A stretch of 64,000 bases of DNA from Syngnathus acus (taxonomy: Eukaryota > Chordata > Actinopteri > Syngnathiformes > Syngnathidae): positions 18,906,008-18,970,007 of the forward strand of contig NC_051089.1 in NCBI RefSeq assembly GCF_901709675.1, written 5' to 3'. Within the stretch, counting starts at the first letter, position 1; each line of letters begins with the position of its first letter. A program made the position numbers and the translations under genes. Shown one piece after another: positions 57,201 through 64,000 of this stretch. The notes under the pieces were generated by a model, which was not told the origin of the DNA, did not search any database, and saw nothing but the letters and a program-made list of their open reading frames with translations.

Positions 57201-60200
57201 ATCTTCCCCCACTATCGGAGCCATGCCACCACCAGGTGGTTATCAGTTGACAGCTCCGCCCCTCTCTTCACCTGAGTGTCTAAAACATGTGGCCGCAAAT
57301 CCGATGACATGCCTACAAAGTCGATCATCGAACTGCGGCCAAGCGTGTCCTGATGACAGGTGCACACAAGGACACAAAGTGGATGTCCAATTGAAGGCAA
57401 AGAGCTGCAGGAGGTGCCCTCGATTGTCCTGGCTTTACTGTGTCCATCGTTTCCATAGATTGAAGGAACTGAACCATCAAGGAAACAAAGTCTTGGTGAG
57501 TCTTGGGGGGGTTAGGTGACACCCAAACTGAAAATGGCTGTCTGGATTCCATGTCGACCAATTGGGACGAGGGATCTGAGGCGGATTACCACCCTCGCAG
57601 ACACTGTCATGACAAATGAGGGTACCTTCCTGCACTTCTTGACTTTGAATATGGACATCTACATTTTCTTAGGTTTTTTTTCAATTGTGTGTTCAATGTT
57701 GCCCTCTCTGCATCCATTGCAGCCTGGTCATCGTGGAAGGGGGGGGGGGGGTTAGGTGACACCCAAACTGAAAATGGCTGTCTGGATTTCATGTCGACCA
57801 ATTGGGATGAGGGATCTGAGGCGGATTACCACCCTCGAAGACACTGCCATGACAATTGAGAGCACCTTCCTGCACTTCTTCACTTTTAATATGGACATCT
57901 ACATTTTCTTTGGATTGTTTTATATTGTGTGTTCAATGTTGTCCTCTGCATCCATCGCAGCCTGGTCATCCTGGAAGGGGGGGGGGGGGGTCTTAGGTGA
58001 CACCCAAACTGAAAATGGCTGTCTGGATTTCATGCTGACCAGTTGGGACGAGGGATCTGAGGCAGATTACCACTCTCGCAGACACTGCCATGACAATTGA
58101 GGGCACCTTCCTGCACTTCTTCGCTTTGAACATGGACATCTACATTTTCTTTGGATTGTTTTATATTGTGTGTTCAATGTTGCCCTCTCTGCATCCATCG
58201 CCGCCTGGTCATCCTGGAAGGGGGATCCTCCCATCTGTGGTCTCTTCTCAAGGTTTCTCATTTTTCCCCAGTTGGGGTTTTTGAGTTTTTCCTTGCCTTT
58301 CTGGGAGTTAAGATCACGGGATGGTGAGAATAATTGTCAATTTTGCCCATGTGAAGCCCTTTGAGACGTCTGTGATTAAGGGCTAATTAGTAAATAAACT
58401 TGACTTGACCTAGAAATGCGAAGGGTGCAAAGCCCAAATAAATTTCTAAAACGACAAAAATAGTCTCATTAAGAGGAACAATGCCATTGAGAGCAGTACA
58501 ACTTCTAAAATTCCTGAATGCTCTCATAGGACGATACTATGTCGTTGCTGTTTGAGAAGATGGAGCAAGTGGGGATACTCGTTGCACGTGTTTCCATCAA
58601 CTCCATAAACACGTCGCATTTTGATGATGCTCGAGCAGTGCGACTATTTGTGGCCAGGGTTGCCAAATCCTTTTTCTCCCGCCTTATCATGCCTTGTTTG
58701 CAGTGTGTTTAGCGGGGTTTTATTTTGAAATCTAAGAAGAGAAAACCTGGCATTCTTGAACAAAAGTGAACTGCCGTTCAAAGCCGTTCATTGGCCACAG
58801 AATGAGCGCGTTCGTTCACAGAAACATTCATGAAGCAAAAATGAGCTTTGTTCTGTTCATGTTTGTACAAATTATGAACGAGTTAAACATTTGTTCATTG
58901 AACATGCTGATGTACAACACGGGTTTGTAGCTTTGTTTTGTATTCGATGTGATTTGTGATTGATACTGCTAAATTTGTATCATGGGGTGGTGTTACGGCG
59001 CTTGGCTTGGGCCCGCGTACGTCTTCACTCTACTGTTTGTGTTACATCTGCCTCTTGTATTATATATGTAGTATATCCGGCTGTGACAGCCGGATATACT
59101 ACATATGTAATACAAGAGGGTACAAGAGGTATACTGGGTTGCCGCCCATTCCTCATAGACGAAAGCCTAGTATGTAAATTCAGCTGCGTCAGCGCACATT
59201 TCTCATTGGTGGACGACCGCTTTGCTCTTTATCATCTGTCGACTGCATCCCCGCTGCTGACTGATTCCCCGCTCACTCATTGGTGAATTCCCTCGAGTGA
59301 CAGACCAATCATCGCTCTCAGCCTGTCTCAATTGTGACTGATAAAAGTTCTGCTTATCTGCTGCGCCTGGGACTTAACACAGTGCAGCTCACTCTAAGAA
59401 CCAGATGAGTATCGTGCTCTGTGTGCTCTCAGTTCTTGTTCTTGTTTTGTGTTCAAACTAGATACACTTGCTTTGTAAACTTATGATTTATGTTTTGGGA
59501 CAATAGAATTCGTAAACTCGTTTTGACCCTTTTTGGTAACTTTGTCATTAAACACCAGCGAACAAACCCCAAACGTTTTAACCTTTTAAACAGAGGATGG
59601 ATCAGGACTGTCCTGATATTCCAGCTAAAAGCAAGATCAGAAACATGTAAACAAGTTTACACATGATTAAGTAAAAAGGTAAAAAATGGCAGTGTATAGG
59701 GTATGTCATTATTTTCACACTCATTTGGCTAAAACGGTTTGCCATTGATATTGCCATTTTTAATGTTCAGATACATTGCCGAATAGAATGAAGAAAAATG
59801 AAATTTGAATCATGAGTGGCTTTGAAATTAGCATTTTTATCGTGATTTTGAGAACATTTTGATCGAATTTGGGTCGTATGAATTCTGTATCCTCGATGCA
59901 CAAAATCTGTTTCTTATTATCGATGAGTATTAGTTGTTACAAACCTGAAAGACCACAACAAAAGCCAGGCGAACAGCAAGAACTGCCCAAAACTCCTTGG
60001 AGAAATCATATGGTGTGCTGGACCAGGGAGGCTCCCTGTAGTCTTTATACCTAATTCAGACATTAAAAAGAAAAATAAAACATTTATAATGATCAGGAGG
60101 TCGCATTTTTACTTATGCTATATAGACATTGAGTATAATGCATAATTAGCTAGCTGTAAAATATAACCTTACCTGCATATTTCTACTTTATAGCCTAGGA

Positions 60201-60477
60201 TCAATGGCTTTGCAGGGTCTGTGCCTGGCGCAAAGTCACTCACGTTGAAGTAAGACAGAGAGTGATTGACAAAGCCGTGCAGGGTGCCATCAGGACTGTA
60301 CATGTACTGGTACACAAGCCGTGGGATGAAGTCAGATGTGAAGGAGATCACAAAGGCCTGCGAACCAAAATCTATGGGTTACTACCAGTGTTCCCTCTAA
60401 TTTTTCAAGTTTCTGTGCAAACACACAAGGTCCCTGCGCACACTGTGGACCACTGTGTGCAACACCAGATTAAATAA

Positions 60478-60528
<51 letters not shown>

Positions 60529-63260
60529 ACCTACCCACCTACCTACATAAATAAAATATTGTCAATGCGAACTTTAACTTGCTCGGGGGTCGTGACAGCT
60601 CGTTCCTTTTCTGTCAGTCTTTTGCGCTCTCTCGCAATCCCATCTTGAGTCTTTGTACAATTCCAACAGCTTTCAAATGACATTTCTGCTGAATGTGATG
60701 CTTGAGGCAGTCCAATTTCCATTCCTTCCATAATTTTCCCTCCGTAAACTCACCCGCCATTTTGGCTTCACTCCATGTTTTGCAGAGGAGACCTTTCTCA
60801 TTTGAAAAAATCTCACCCAGTTTCACCGTTTCCTCTTGTACCTGTACACACTCCGACACTTCCTTACAAGAACTGCCGCATCTCTTATTTATTTTGGCTT
60901 GGCCAGTGGATGTGCCGCTGCTCATTCGTTTCGCCATGATTAGCTAATCTAGCATTTGCATCGCTTGACTCCGCCACACTGTCGTTAGCTAGCTAACCTG
61001 CGCAGTACGGATGGGCAGGACACATGTTCAGGTACTGCCAATCCTATGATTAGCTATGTAGCACAAGTGAACCATATCATATCATTGGCTGGACACCTGT
61101 CAATTCCTGAAAGCACAGAAAGAAAATCATTCGTCCACTTAATTAGATGAGATTATGTCTAACATTAGATATTAATCAATCAGTTAATGCAGATTTTTTT
61201 TTTTGAGTGCGCAGCATGGAGTTTCTTGTGCGCAGAGACTGCGCGACCAGTGCGCAATTGCGCAGCTGCGCAGCTTAGAGGGAACACTGGTTACTACTGT
61301 GTTCAACAAATGAGCAGAGGTGGGCATCCTGTCAGTACTGATGGAAGGTCTGTCAATCCGTCACTGATGAACATCTGCATTGCTAACGAATGACGGAAAA
61401 CTGAAAAAAAGAAAAATCTGACGGACTAAGCATCACCAGAAGTGTGTTTTCCCATCACTAAAATTGTCAGTAACCTGGGCGGTACCGGCGGACCTTCTCA
61501 GTCAGTCACTGGCTACTTTTACATGGACATTTTTTCAATCCATCACACTTTTGGGGCGGAACTCCTGACATGTGCAGGTTGACAAAATATATCGGAAATA
61601 GTAGAAGAAGAAATCCGTAGCGACTTTTTAGTCATGAAAAGATCACTGCGTCCATTTCTAGTTTAAACGTTTGCGTTATTTCGTGGATTTTTCTAGTATG
61701 AGCTGTTATGCTGAGTTAACAATTCTAAGTGGGGCTGCAATGTATCCACCAGGAGGGCAACTCTTGCACCTGCCATGTCTTTCGCTCGCTCTGTTTCTAC
61801 TAGCTTCCGTCAACAACAGAAAAGTGCATAATGACTACTGTTGTCACAGACACGTGCAGTAAAGACTATTCGTTCCGACATTTTGGGATGTGTTTTCATA
61901 CGTACTGATTGGATTACCAATCGACCCCTCTCATCCAGAGTAAAAACTTGATCGGAATGGGCATGATCCGATCAAGTGTGTATTGGAGTGTGTATATTAA
62001 GGATTTTTATTCCCATCAGAGTTTTAAGCTCATTTTGTTGACGACTGTCTGAAATGCTATACATGCCTTGTGTATATGTTCACAAGGGTGAGGATACTTT
62101 GTCAAGATGACCACATTGGGCTCTCTAATTCATCTAATTGCACATTTCTATAAAGTTAAAGTTAAAGTCCCAATGATCATCACACACACATCTGGGTGTG
62201 GTGAAATTTGTCCTCTGCATTTAACCCATCCCCATGTGATTTTAATCCATCCCCTGGGGGAGAGGGGAGCAGTGAGCAGCAGCGGTGCCGCGCTCGGGAA
62301 TCAGTTGGTGATCTAACCCCCCAATTCCAACCCTTAATGCTGAGTGCCAAGCAGGGAGGCAATGGGTCCCATTTTTATAGTCTTTGGTATGACCCGGCCG
62401 GGGTTTGAACCCACAACCTTCCAGTCTCAGGGCGGACACTCTACCACTAGGCCACTGAGCATTTACGCATGTCACAAATGTGTGATAGAATTACTACTAT
62501 TGCCACAAATGTCCACTTAAATTACCTGTCTATCAATTCATCTTCATACCGTTCATTCCCACAGAGGTCGCGGGCAAGCTAGAGCCTATCCCAACAGTCA
62601 TCGGGCAGTAGACGGGGAGACCCTGAACCGGTTGCCAGCCAATTGCATGGCACACAGAGACAAAAAACATCTGCACACGCACACATCTATGGGCAACTTG
62701 GAGTACTCAATCGGCACACCATGCATGGTTTTGGAATGTGGGAGGTAACCGGAGTTCCCAGAGAAAACCCCACGCAGGCATGGGGAGATCATGCAAACTC
62801 CACACAGTGAGGGCCGGAGGGACTAACCAGTGCGCCACTGTGTTTTAAGATCCCACGAAAGGCGGTCAGCCAAGTTACTATCGAGAGCGCAGCTCGCGGC
62901 GCAGTCTTAAGTAACCGGTCATTTTCCTGAGGGTGGTCATAGAAGATCTATGTCGGTCCTAAAAGAGTGTCGACGAACTGGAATTTAGCAATGACAAAAG
63001 TATGGTTAAATAACTATGATGGAGTAACAGACTGACAATTAAAGTTTTGCTTTGGCTTGAAAAAATGATGGACTGATGATGACAGATGCGTGTCCTGGCC
63101 TTTACTGACGTGCCCACCTCTGGAAATGAGGATGAGACGCCATGGAGAACATTCTTAGCTTGTACCATGTCTTGCAAGGACATTTGTTGACTGACTTGAA
63201 AACTCACATTTACGATGACAGCCACCTTGCTGAGACCCCTTAATAGGTTGTACCAGATAC
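39200..63260 (-). CDS. ano1: Anoctamin-1-like calcium-activated chloride channel, C-terminal exons (partial)
   Basis: TMEM16-family membrane protein. Four exons on the minus strand join in phase: complement(join(39200..39442, 59945..60050, 60173..60357, 63208..63260)), 195 codons ending in TAA; the 5' part lies beyond the window. The order is a membrane segment ([18 protein letters not shown], then [20 protein letters not shown]), an extracellular loop with N-glycosylation sites (NHS, NVS), the motif [11 protein letters not shown], the last membrane segment ([20 protein letters not shown]) and the cytoplasmic [11 protein letters not shown] and [15 protein letters not shown] tail. KVEICRYKDY and [12 protein letters not shown] favour ANO1 over ANO2 by my memory of the family. 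The fish paralogue (a or b) is not settled. The final intron spans 20.5 kb. Confidence 0.9.
39845..40945 (+). CDS. Rex3-like copy B: endonuclease part
   Basis: AP-like endonuclease with [39 protein letters not shown] and [12 protein letters not shown]. The frame is open from 39665, but family similarity starts near 39940. It ends prematurely at 40945 because one G is missing in the run 'cgtggcgcaatcc' (copy A keeps 'cgtggcggcaa'). Confidence 0.9.
   Translation, partial: LTTCGRGQRGRVHCKLGGGQRQGPWRSDPRLQKLALGTWNVTSLAGKEPDLVCEAEKFRLDIVGLASTHSLGSGTSPLERGWTLFHSGVAHGERRRAGVGILIAPRLGACTLGFTPVNERVASLRLRVGGRVLTVVCVYAPNGSSEYPPFLESLEEVLEGAPSGDSIVLLGDFNAHVGNDSETWKGVIGRNGPPDLNPSGVLLLDFCARHGFSIMNTMFKHKGVHVCTWHQDTRGRSSMIDFVVVSSDLRPHVLDTRAKRGAELSTDHHLVVGWLRWWGKMPVRPGRPKRSVRVCWERLAESPVRKSFNSHLRQSFSHVPGEAGDIESEWTLFRASIVEAADRSCGRKVIGACRGAIPEPAGGHRR
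40911..42843 (+). CDS. Rex3-like copy B: reverse transcriptase part
   Basis: RT with [28 protein letters not shown] and [14 protein letters not shown], then the C-terminal [20 protein letters not shown] block. It ends TAA at 42841-42843, 28 bp before the tail. No stop interrupts it. The first Met available in this frame is not the family start; the true protein is a fusion with the endonuclease. Confidence 0.92.
42875..43735. other. Anoctamin intron sequence, nothing recognised
   Basis: AT-rich. Short open frames show no family similarity. Confidence 0.5.
43745..44325 (-). mobile_element. LINE 3' end, antisense, CR1/L2/Rex1 group
   Basis: The tail (CTTGAAT)n is at 43745-43785. Minus-strand pieces include the C-terminal block [20 protein letters not shown] and [19 protein letters not shown], with an upstream frame shift. 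Confidence 0.8.
44640..45530. other. Anoctamin intron sequence, nothing recognised
   Basis: AT-rich DNA with no recognised element. Confidence 0.45.
45535..46396 (+). mobile_element. hAT (Charlie-like) element with BED-finger transposase remnant
   Basis: Ends CAGTGGTCCCCAACCACCGG and GGTTGGGGATCACTG. At 45848-46088 it encodes the start of a hAT transposase, [20 protein letters not shown], then after a frameshift a BED finger ([20 protein letters not shown], then [13 protein letters not shown]). The catalytic domain is deleted. An inverted, shorter relative is nested in 12668-13490. Confidence 0.85.
46480..47870 (-). mobile_element. Short LTR element, antisense, gag start only
   Basis: Two related blocks, about 46490-46775 and 47390-47870 ('cagatcaggtctggcagagaac...', 'cagggacaggc...'), bracket ~600 bp. 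On the minus strand, the interior after 47385 encodes [20 protein letters not shown], a Gag-type coiled coil, then a minisatellite-encoded tract. No polymerase is present. Exact LTR ends were not fixed. Confidence 0.7.
46905..47135. repeat. ~30-bp coding minisatellite
   Basis: About seven degenerate units of 'gagaccagaggctgcagctg' plus ~10 bp. On the minus strand they read as repeats like [10 protein letters not shown] within the gag-like frame. Confidence 0.8.
47950..48960 (+). pseudogene. Gypsy-like gag/protease remnant
   Basis: A decayed zinc knuckle ([20 protein letters not shown]) at 48250-48310 is followed, at 48470-48720 and across stops, by a retropepsin-like stretch with an RDTGA-type active site in altered frame and [10 protein letters not shown] near its end. 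Stops and frame changes are frequent. The parent family differs from the gag-only element at 30019. Confidence 0.6.
48984..49295 (+). mobile_element. SINE family 2, full-length copy
   Basis: Head TCAGAGTGGCCTAGTGGTAG with B box GGTTCAAACCC, body 'tgggacccattgcctccctg', and 3' end 'gacgatcattgggactttaactttaac'. Complete and little diverged. Confidence 0.9.
49459..49863 (+). mobile_element. LTR (TGTCA...TGACA)
   Basis: A 405-bp T-rich block from TGTCATGTTCTTAGTTTG to CTCAACCCTGACA. A related block lies inverted at about 50400-50680 ('tgtttccacctgttct', 'gtcttccaatca'). The sequence between (49864-50400) is decayed and holds a knuckle-like CGHFGDHWG fragment. Confidence 0.65.
50400..50680 (-). 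mobile_element. Related LTR fragment, inverted
   Basis: On the minus strand it matches part of 49459-49863 around 'ttgtttccacctgttcttgt'. It is followed at 50676-50706 by only the 3' tail of SINE family 2. Confidence 0.55.
51380..51790 (+). mobile_element. Mariner/Tc1-like transposase 3' remnant
   Basis: Encodes [20 protein letters not shown], the region holding the last catalytic acidic residue of this superfamily, followed by stops. The downstream 'gtataataattctgcacac' text may be its terminal inverted repeat. Confidence 0.7.
53267..53618 (-). mobile_element. SINE family 1 copy with 14-bp target duplication
   Basis: The tail CCATCCATTTTCTG is at the left and the tRNA-like head ends at 'gagccgcc'. 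TATATAATAGTTAT flanks both sides (53253-53266 and 53619-53632). It is nested in X4. Confidence 0.92.
53879..54350. mobile_element. hAT-like MITE with 8-bp target duplication
   Basis: Ends CAGGGGTGCGC and GCCCACCCCTG, flanked by GTTTAGCC at 53871-53878 and 54351-54358. The interior holds 'gtcgatcgcgatcgaccggt' and a (TA)n tract. Nested in X4. Confidence 0.9.
54168..54265. repeat. (TA)n / (TACG) simple repeat
   Basis: About 100 bp of TA dinucleotides with regular CG interruptions, inside the hAT at 53879-54350. Confidence 0.9.
54613..55279. mobile_element. Family Y element, copy 2
   Basis: Ends CCGTTTTTTTTCCATGTATA and inverse, flanked by TA. Subterminal copies of 'gcgtattatacatggg' are present. 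It carries an antisense LTR fragment at about 54783-54975 ('gggcgaccaagtgcagcttg'). Confidence 0.85.
55701..56130 (+). mobile_element. LINE 3' end
   Basis: The coding remnant [20 protein letters not shown] (with THPQHGLF) is followed by a 3' UTR with 'aagaatttcattgtacaaag' and ending 'acaataaacgctttgaatctgac'. Different family from 32411. Confidence 0.75.
56135..56920. other. Anoctamin intron sequence, one short duplication
   Basis: No element recognised. The text 'gtaacaaaataaatcccctcac' occurs twice (about 56570 and 56625), with 'tcttgtaaacaagcactg' after each, a ~57-bp duplication. Confidence 0.5.
56925..57400 (-). mobile_element. Rex3-like LINE fragment with internal deletions
   Basis: Matches copy A (10811-11480 region): the linker, the endonuclease C-terminal half and [15 protein letters not shown] deletion joins two distant parts. 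Dead. Confidence 0.85.
57512..58226 (+). repeat. 240-bp unit triplicated, in a LINE 3' UTR
   Basis: Three head-to-tail units starting TTAGGTGACACCCAAACTGA at about 57512, 57752 and 57993, each ending in a G run ('ggaagggggggg'). Units differ at several positions. They continue into the LINE 3' end at 58227-58410. Confidence 0.9.
58227..58410 (+). mobile_element. L2-like LINE 3' terminus
   Basis: 'gggagttaagatcacggg' through 'gccctttgagacgtctgtga' to 'taaataaacttgacttgac', a common fish LINE 3' end. The triplicated block upstream is its 3' UTR. Confidence 0.75.
58411..59050. other. Anoctamin intron; weak repeat similarity only
   Basis: 58760-58980 ('gttcattgaacatgctgatg', 'gtagctttgttttgtattcg') resembles 50700-50880, so an unnamed repeat is present in both places. 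No gene was seen. Confidence 0.45.
59051..59119. repeat. 69-bp near-perfect hairpin
   Basis: Arms 59051-59083 and 59087-59119 are reverse complements over 33 nt with one mismatch. The loop is TGA. The arm apex reads CCGGCTG-TGA-CAGCCGG. Confidence 0.9.
59120..59944. other. Anoctamin intron, nothing recognised
   Basis: No exon or repeat end was identified. A TATA-like 'ctgataaaagttc' near 59338 might belong to an old LTR, but both ends are not visible. Confidence 0.4.
59945..60050 (-). CDS. ano1: Anoctamin penultimate exon
   Basis: Acceptor CTGAATTAG, donor GTTTGT. Encodes [20 protein letters not shown] then [15 protein letters not shown], the loop and the start of the last membrane segment. 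The Arg before YKDY is split with the upstream exon. Confidence 0.92.
60173..60357 (-). CDS. ano1: Anoctamin exon with extracellular loop
   Basis: Acceptor TTGGTTCGCAG, donor GTAAGG. Encodes [40 protein letters not shown], and [22 protein letters not shown]: membrane segment, glycosylated loop and cysteine. The acceptor has a weak pyrimidine tract because a hAT element begins 28 bp upstream. Confidence 0.94.
60386..61289 (-). mobile_element. hAT-like element beside an anoctamin splice acceptor
   Basis: Ends CAGTGTTCCCTCTAA and TTAGAGGGAACACTG with exact 8-bp duplication GTTACTAC (60378-60385, 61290-61297). A minus-strand frame (60937-60614) resembles the N-terminal region of hAT proteins ([40 protein letters not shown]). 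No catalytic core. Confidence 0.9.
60474..60530. repeat. (AAAT)n microsatellite
   Basis: About 14 AAAT units inside the hAT element. Confidence 0.95.
61300..62150. other. Anoctamin intron, nothing recognised
   Basis: No recognised exon or repeat. Confidence 0.45.
62153..62460 (-). mobile_element. SINE family 2, full-length copy, antisense
   Basis: Tail 'aaagttaaagttaaagtccc' at the left, tRNA-like head (reverse of GCTCAGTGGCCTAGTGGTAG) at the right, B box GGTTCAAACCC intact. Confidence 0.92.
62531..62842 (-). mobile_element. SINE family 1 copy, antisense, decayed
   Basis: Body text 'ggttgccagccaattgcatg' and 'aaccggagttcccagagaaa' matches the family. The B box region is lost to a deletion near 62820. 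Confidence 0.85.
63208..63260 (-). CDS. ano1: Anoctamin 53-nt exon
   Basis: Acceptor ATGTTTGTAG, donor GTGAGT. Encodes (G)[17 protein letters not shown], the start of a membrane segment continued as [10 protein letters not shown] in the next exon. Upstream exons are outside the window. Confidence 0.9.
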
Positions 63261-63324
63261 CTACAAACATAAGACAAGAACATTCATTAAGGAAATTATC
63301 TGGGATTGCTATGAGGATGCTATT

Positions 63325-63425
63325 GGGGAGTCAGTGAGTGAGTGTGAGTGTGTGTGAGAGAGACAGAGAGGGAGAGACAGTGCGAGAGTGTGAGAGAGCG
63401 AGAGTGCAAGAGCGAGAGAGCGAAA
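63325..63425. repeat. (GT/GA)n simple repeat
   Basis: Imperfect GAGTGAGTGTGTGAGAGAGA tract, about 100 bp. Confidence 0.85.
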
Positions 63426-63589
63426 GCTGCAGTTTCCAGCTCCATGGTGGGTGGAAGCATCAAAGAATGTCGTTTTTTTAAAGGTGGCAAATCGGTACGT
63501 TACTTTGTTGTGAGTCAGTGCATAAAAGCTTATCACATCACTTTGGTTCACACCACAAGAACGTTTAAATCCGAAATACTTTTTGTCAA

Positions 63590-63745
63590 GAACAAGGCAG
63601 GGCGATCAAGTGCAGCACGGATCTTTATTGAAAAAGGGGAAAGGGGAAGTGGAAGGCTGGACTGCCAGCTTGGCTGGTGTAACTGGGCAGCGGAACGGGA
63701 ACCGGCAGATGACAGGGACAGTCATTCGCAGCAGAGTGCTGGCCT
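63590..63745 (-). mobile_element. LTR fragment related to the gag-only element
   Basis: 'gcagggcgatcaagtgcagcacg' and 'tttattgaaaaaggggaa' match the reverse of the LTR 3' end at 32013-32404. Confidence 0.7.
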
Positions 63746-63751
63746 CGGAGC

Positions 63752-64000
63752 GACAAGATTGATTGATTGAAACCTTTATTGTCCCCTCTGGGGAAAATTA
63801 GTTGTCAAACAGCTCGTGACATTTACAAAAGAGGAAGACAAACAGAAAAAACAAAGTTCACAATGCAATAAATATAACACACCACTGGTCCAATAACATG
63901 CAGTGCAAGCTGGTAGTTTACTAAAGTGCATCATGTGCAGATAAAAAGTCCCAAGTCTCTAGCTCCAGGTCTCCCCGCGCCTGCGGGCCTGATTGTAGAG
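63752..64000 (-). mobile_element. LINE 3' end, antisense, running off the window
   Basis: (GATT)n tail at 63752-63770, then 'ctttattgtcccctctgggg', the 3' UTR of a fish LINE of the CR1/L2/Rex1 group. It continues past 64000. Confidence 0.65.

Noticed and set aside
57516-58284. Repeated ~64-80-codon frames with NMDIYIF
   Set aside because: They follow the 240-bp repeat of a LINE 3' UTR; not a repeat protein.

Overview
This is a transposon-rich stretch of an animal genome, almost certainly a ray-finned (teleost) fish. The evidence is multi-exon genes with GT-AG introns, an astacin metalloprotease of the fish six-cysteine (nephrosin/patristacin/c6ast) type, the 3' end of an anoctamin-1-like channel gene, and repeat families typical of fish: Rex3-like RTE LINEs with (GATG)n tails, CR1/L2/Rex1-group LINEs, tRNA-derived SINEs, hAT and TA-target elements, and gypsy-like LTR elements. 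No prokaryotic features are present. I did not identify the species.

Host genes. (1) A complete eight-exon astacin gene lies on the + strand at 6375-22285. All splice junctions are in phase and encode 273 residues: signal peptide, short propeptide, zinc site [12 protein letters not shown], Met-turn SVMHY and six mature cysteines. It has a TATA box at 6314 and a poly(A) signal at 22524. Just upstream (5735-5990) lies a decayed copy of its exons 2-3, showing that an astacin segment was duplicated in tandem. (2) On the - strand, four terminal exons of an anoctamin-1-like gene (63260 down to 39200) encode the C-terminal ~195 residues. Its last intron is 20.5 kb and full of repeats. The gene starts outside the window. 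The two genes are tail to tail, separated by about 17 kb of mostly repeats.

Repeat layout. 1-3.4 kb: Rex3 fragment, hAT MITE and CR1/L2-group LINE. 4.4-5.5 kb: SINE and hAT fragments. 9.1-12.2 kb: nearly intact Rex3-like LINE in astacin intron 4, flanked by a ~216-bp direct repeat. 12.7-16.5 kb: nested hATs and a Rex3 copy broken by an antisense LINE and a SINE. 17.5-21.4 kb: TA-target elements (families X and Z here), Z with a tandemly reiterated terminus. 22.6-28.2 kb: LINE, MITE and hAT remnants. 28.2-33.4 kb: nested island with a gag-only LTR retrotransposon. 33.4-37.3 kb: LINE fragments, tandem repeats, solo LTR and hAT MITE. 39.6-42.9 kb: second near-intact Rex3. 43.7-51.8 kb: LINE, hAT, LTR and mariner remnants. 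52.2-55.7 kb: L2-like LINE split by two TA-target elements that carry their own nested insertions. 55.7-64 kb: LINE 3' ends, a 240-bp triplication, a 69-bp hairpin, a hAT beside an anoctamin splice acceptor, SINEs and LTR/LINE ends.

The most unusual observations are: three TIR families (X, Y, Z) that share one terminal scaffold and TA target duplication; the very long duplication around Rex3 copy A; the two Rex3 copies broken independently at the same endonuclease-RT junction; a SINE whose 3' end matches the Rex3 tail; and the duplicated astacin exons. No single new cellular system is evident; the novelty is in the mobile DNA.
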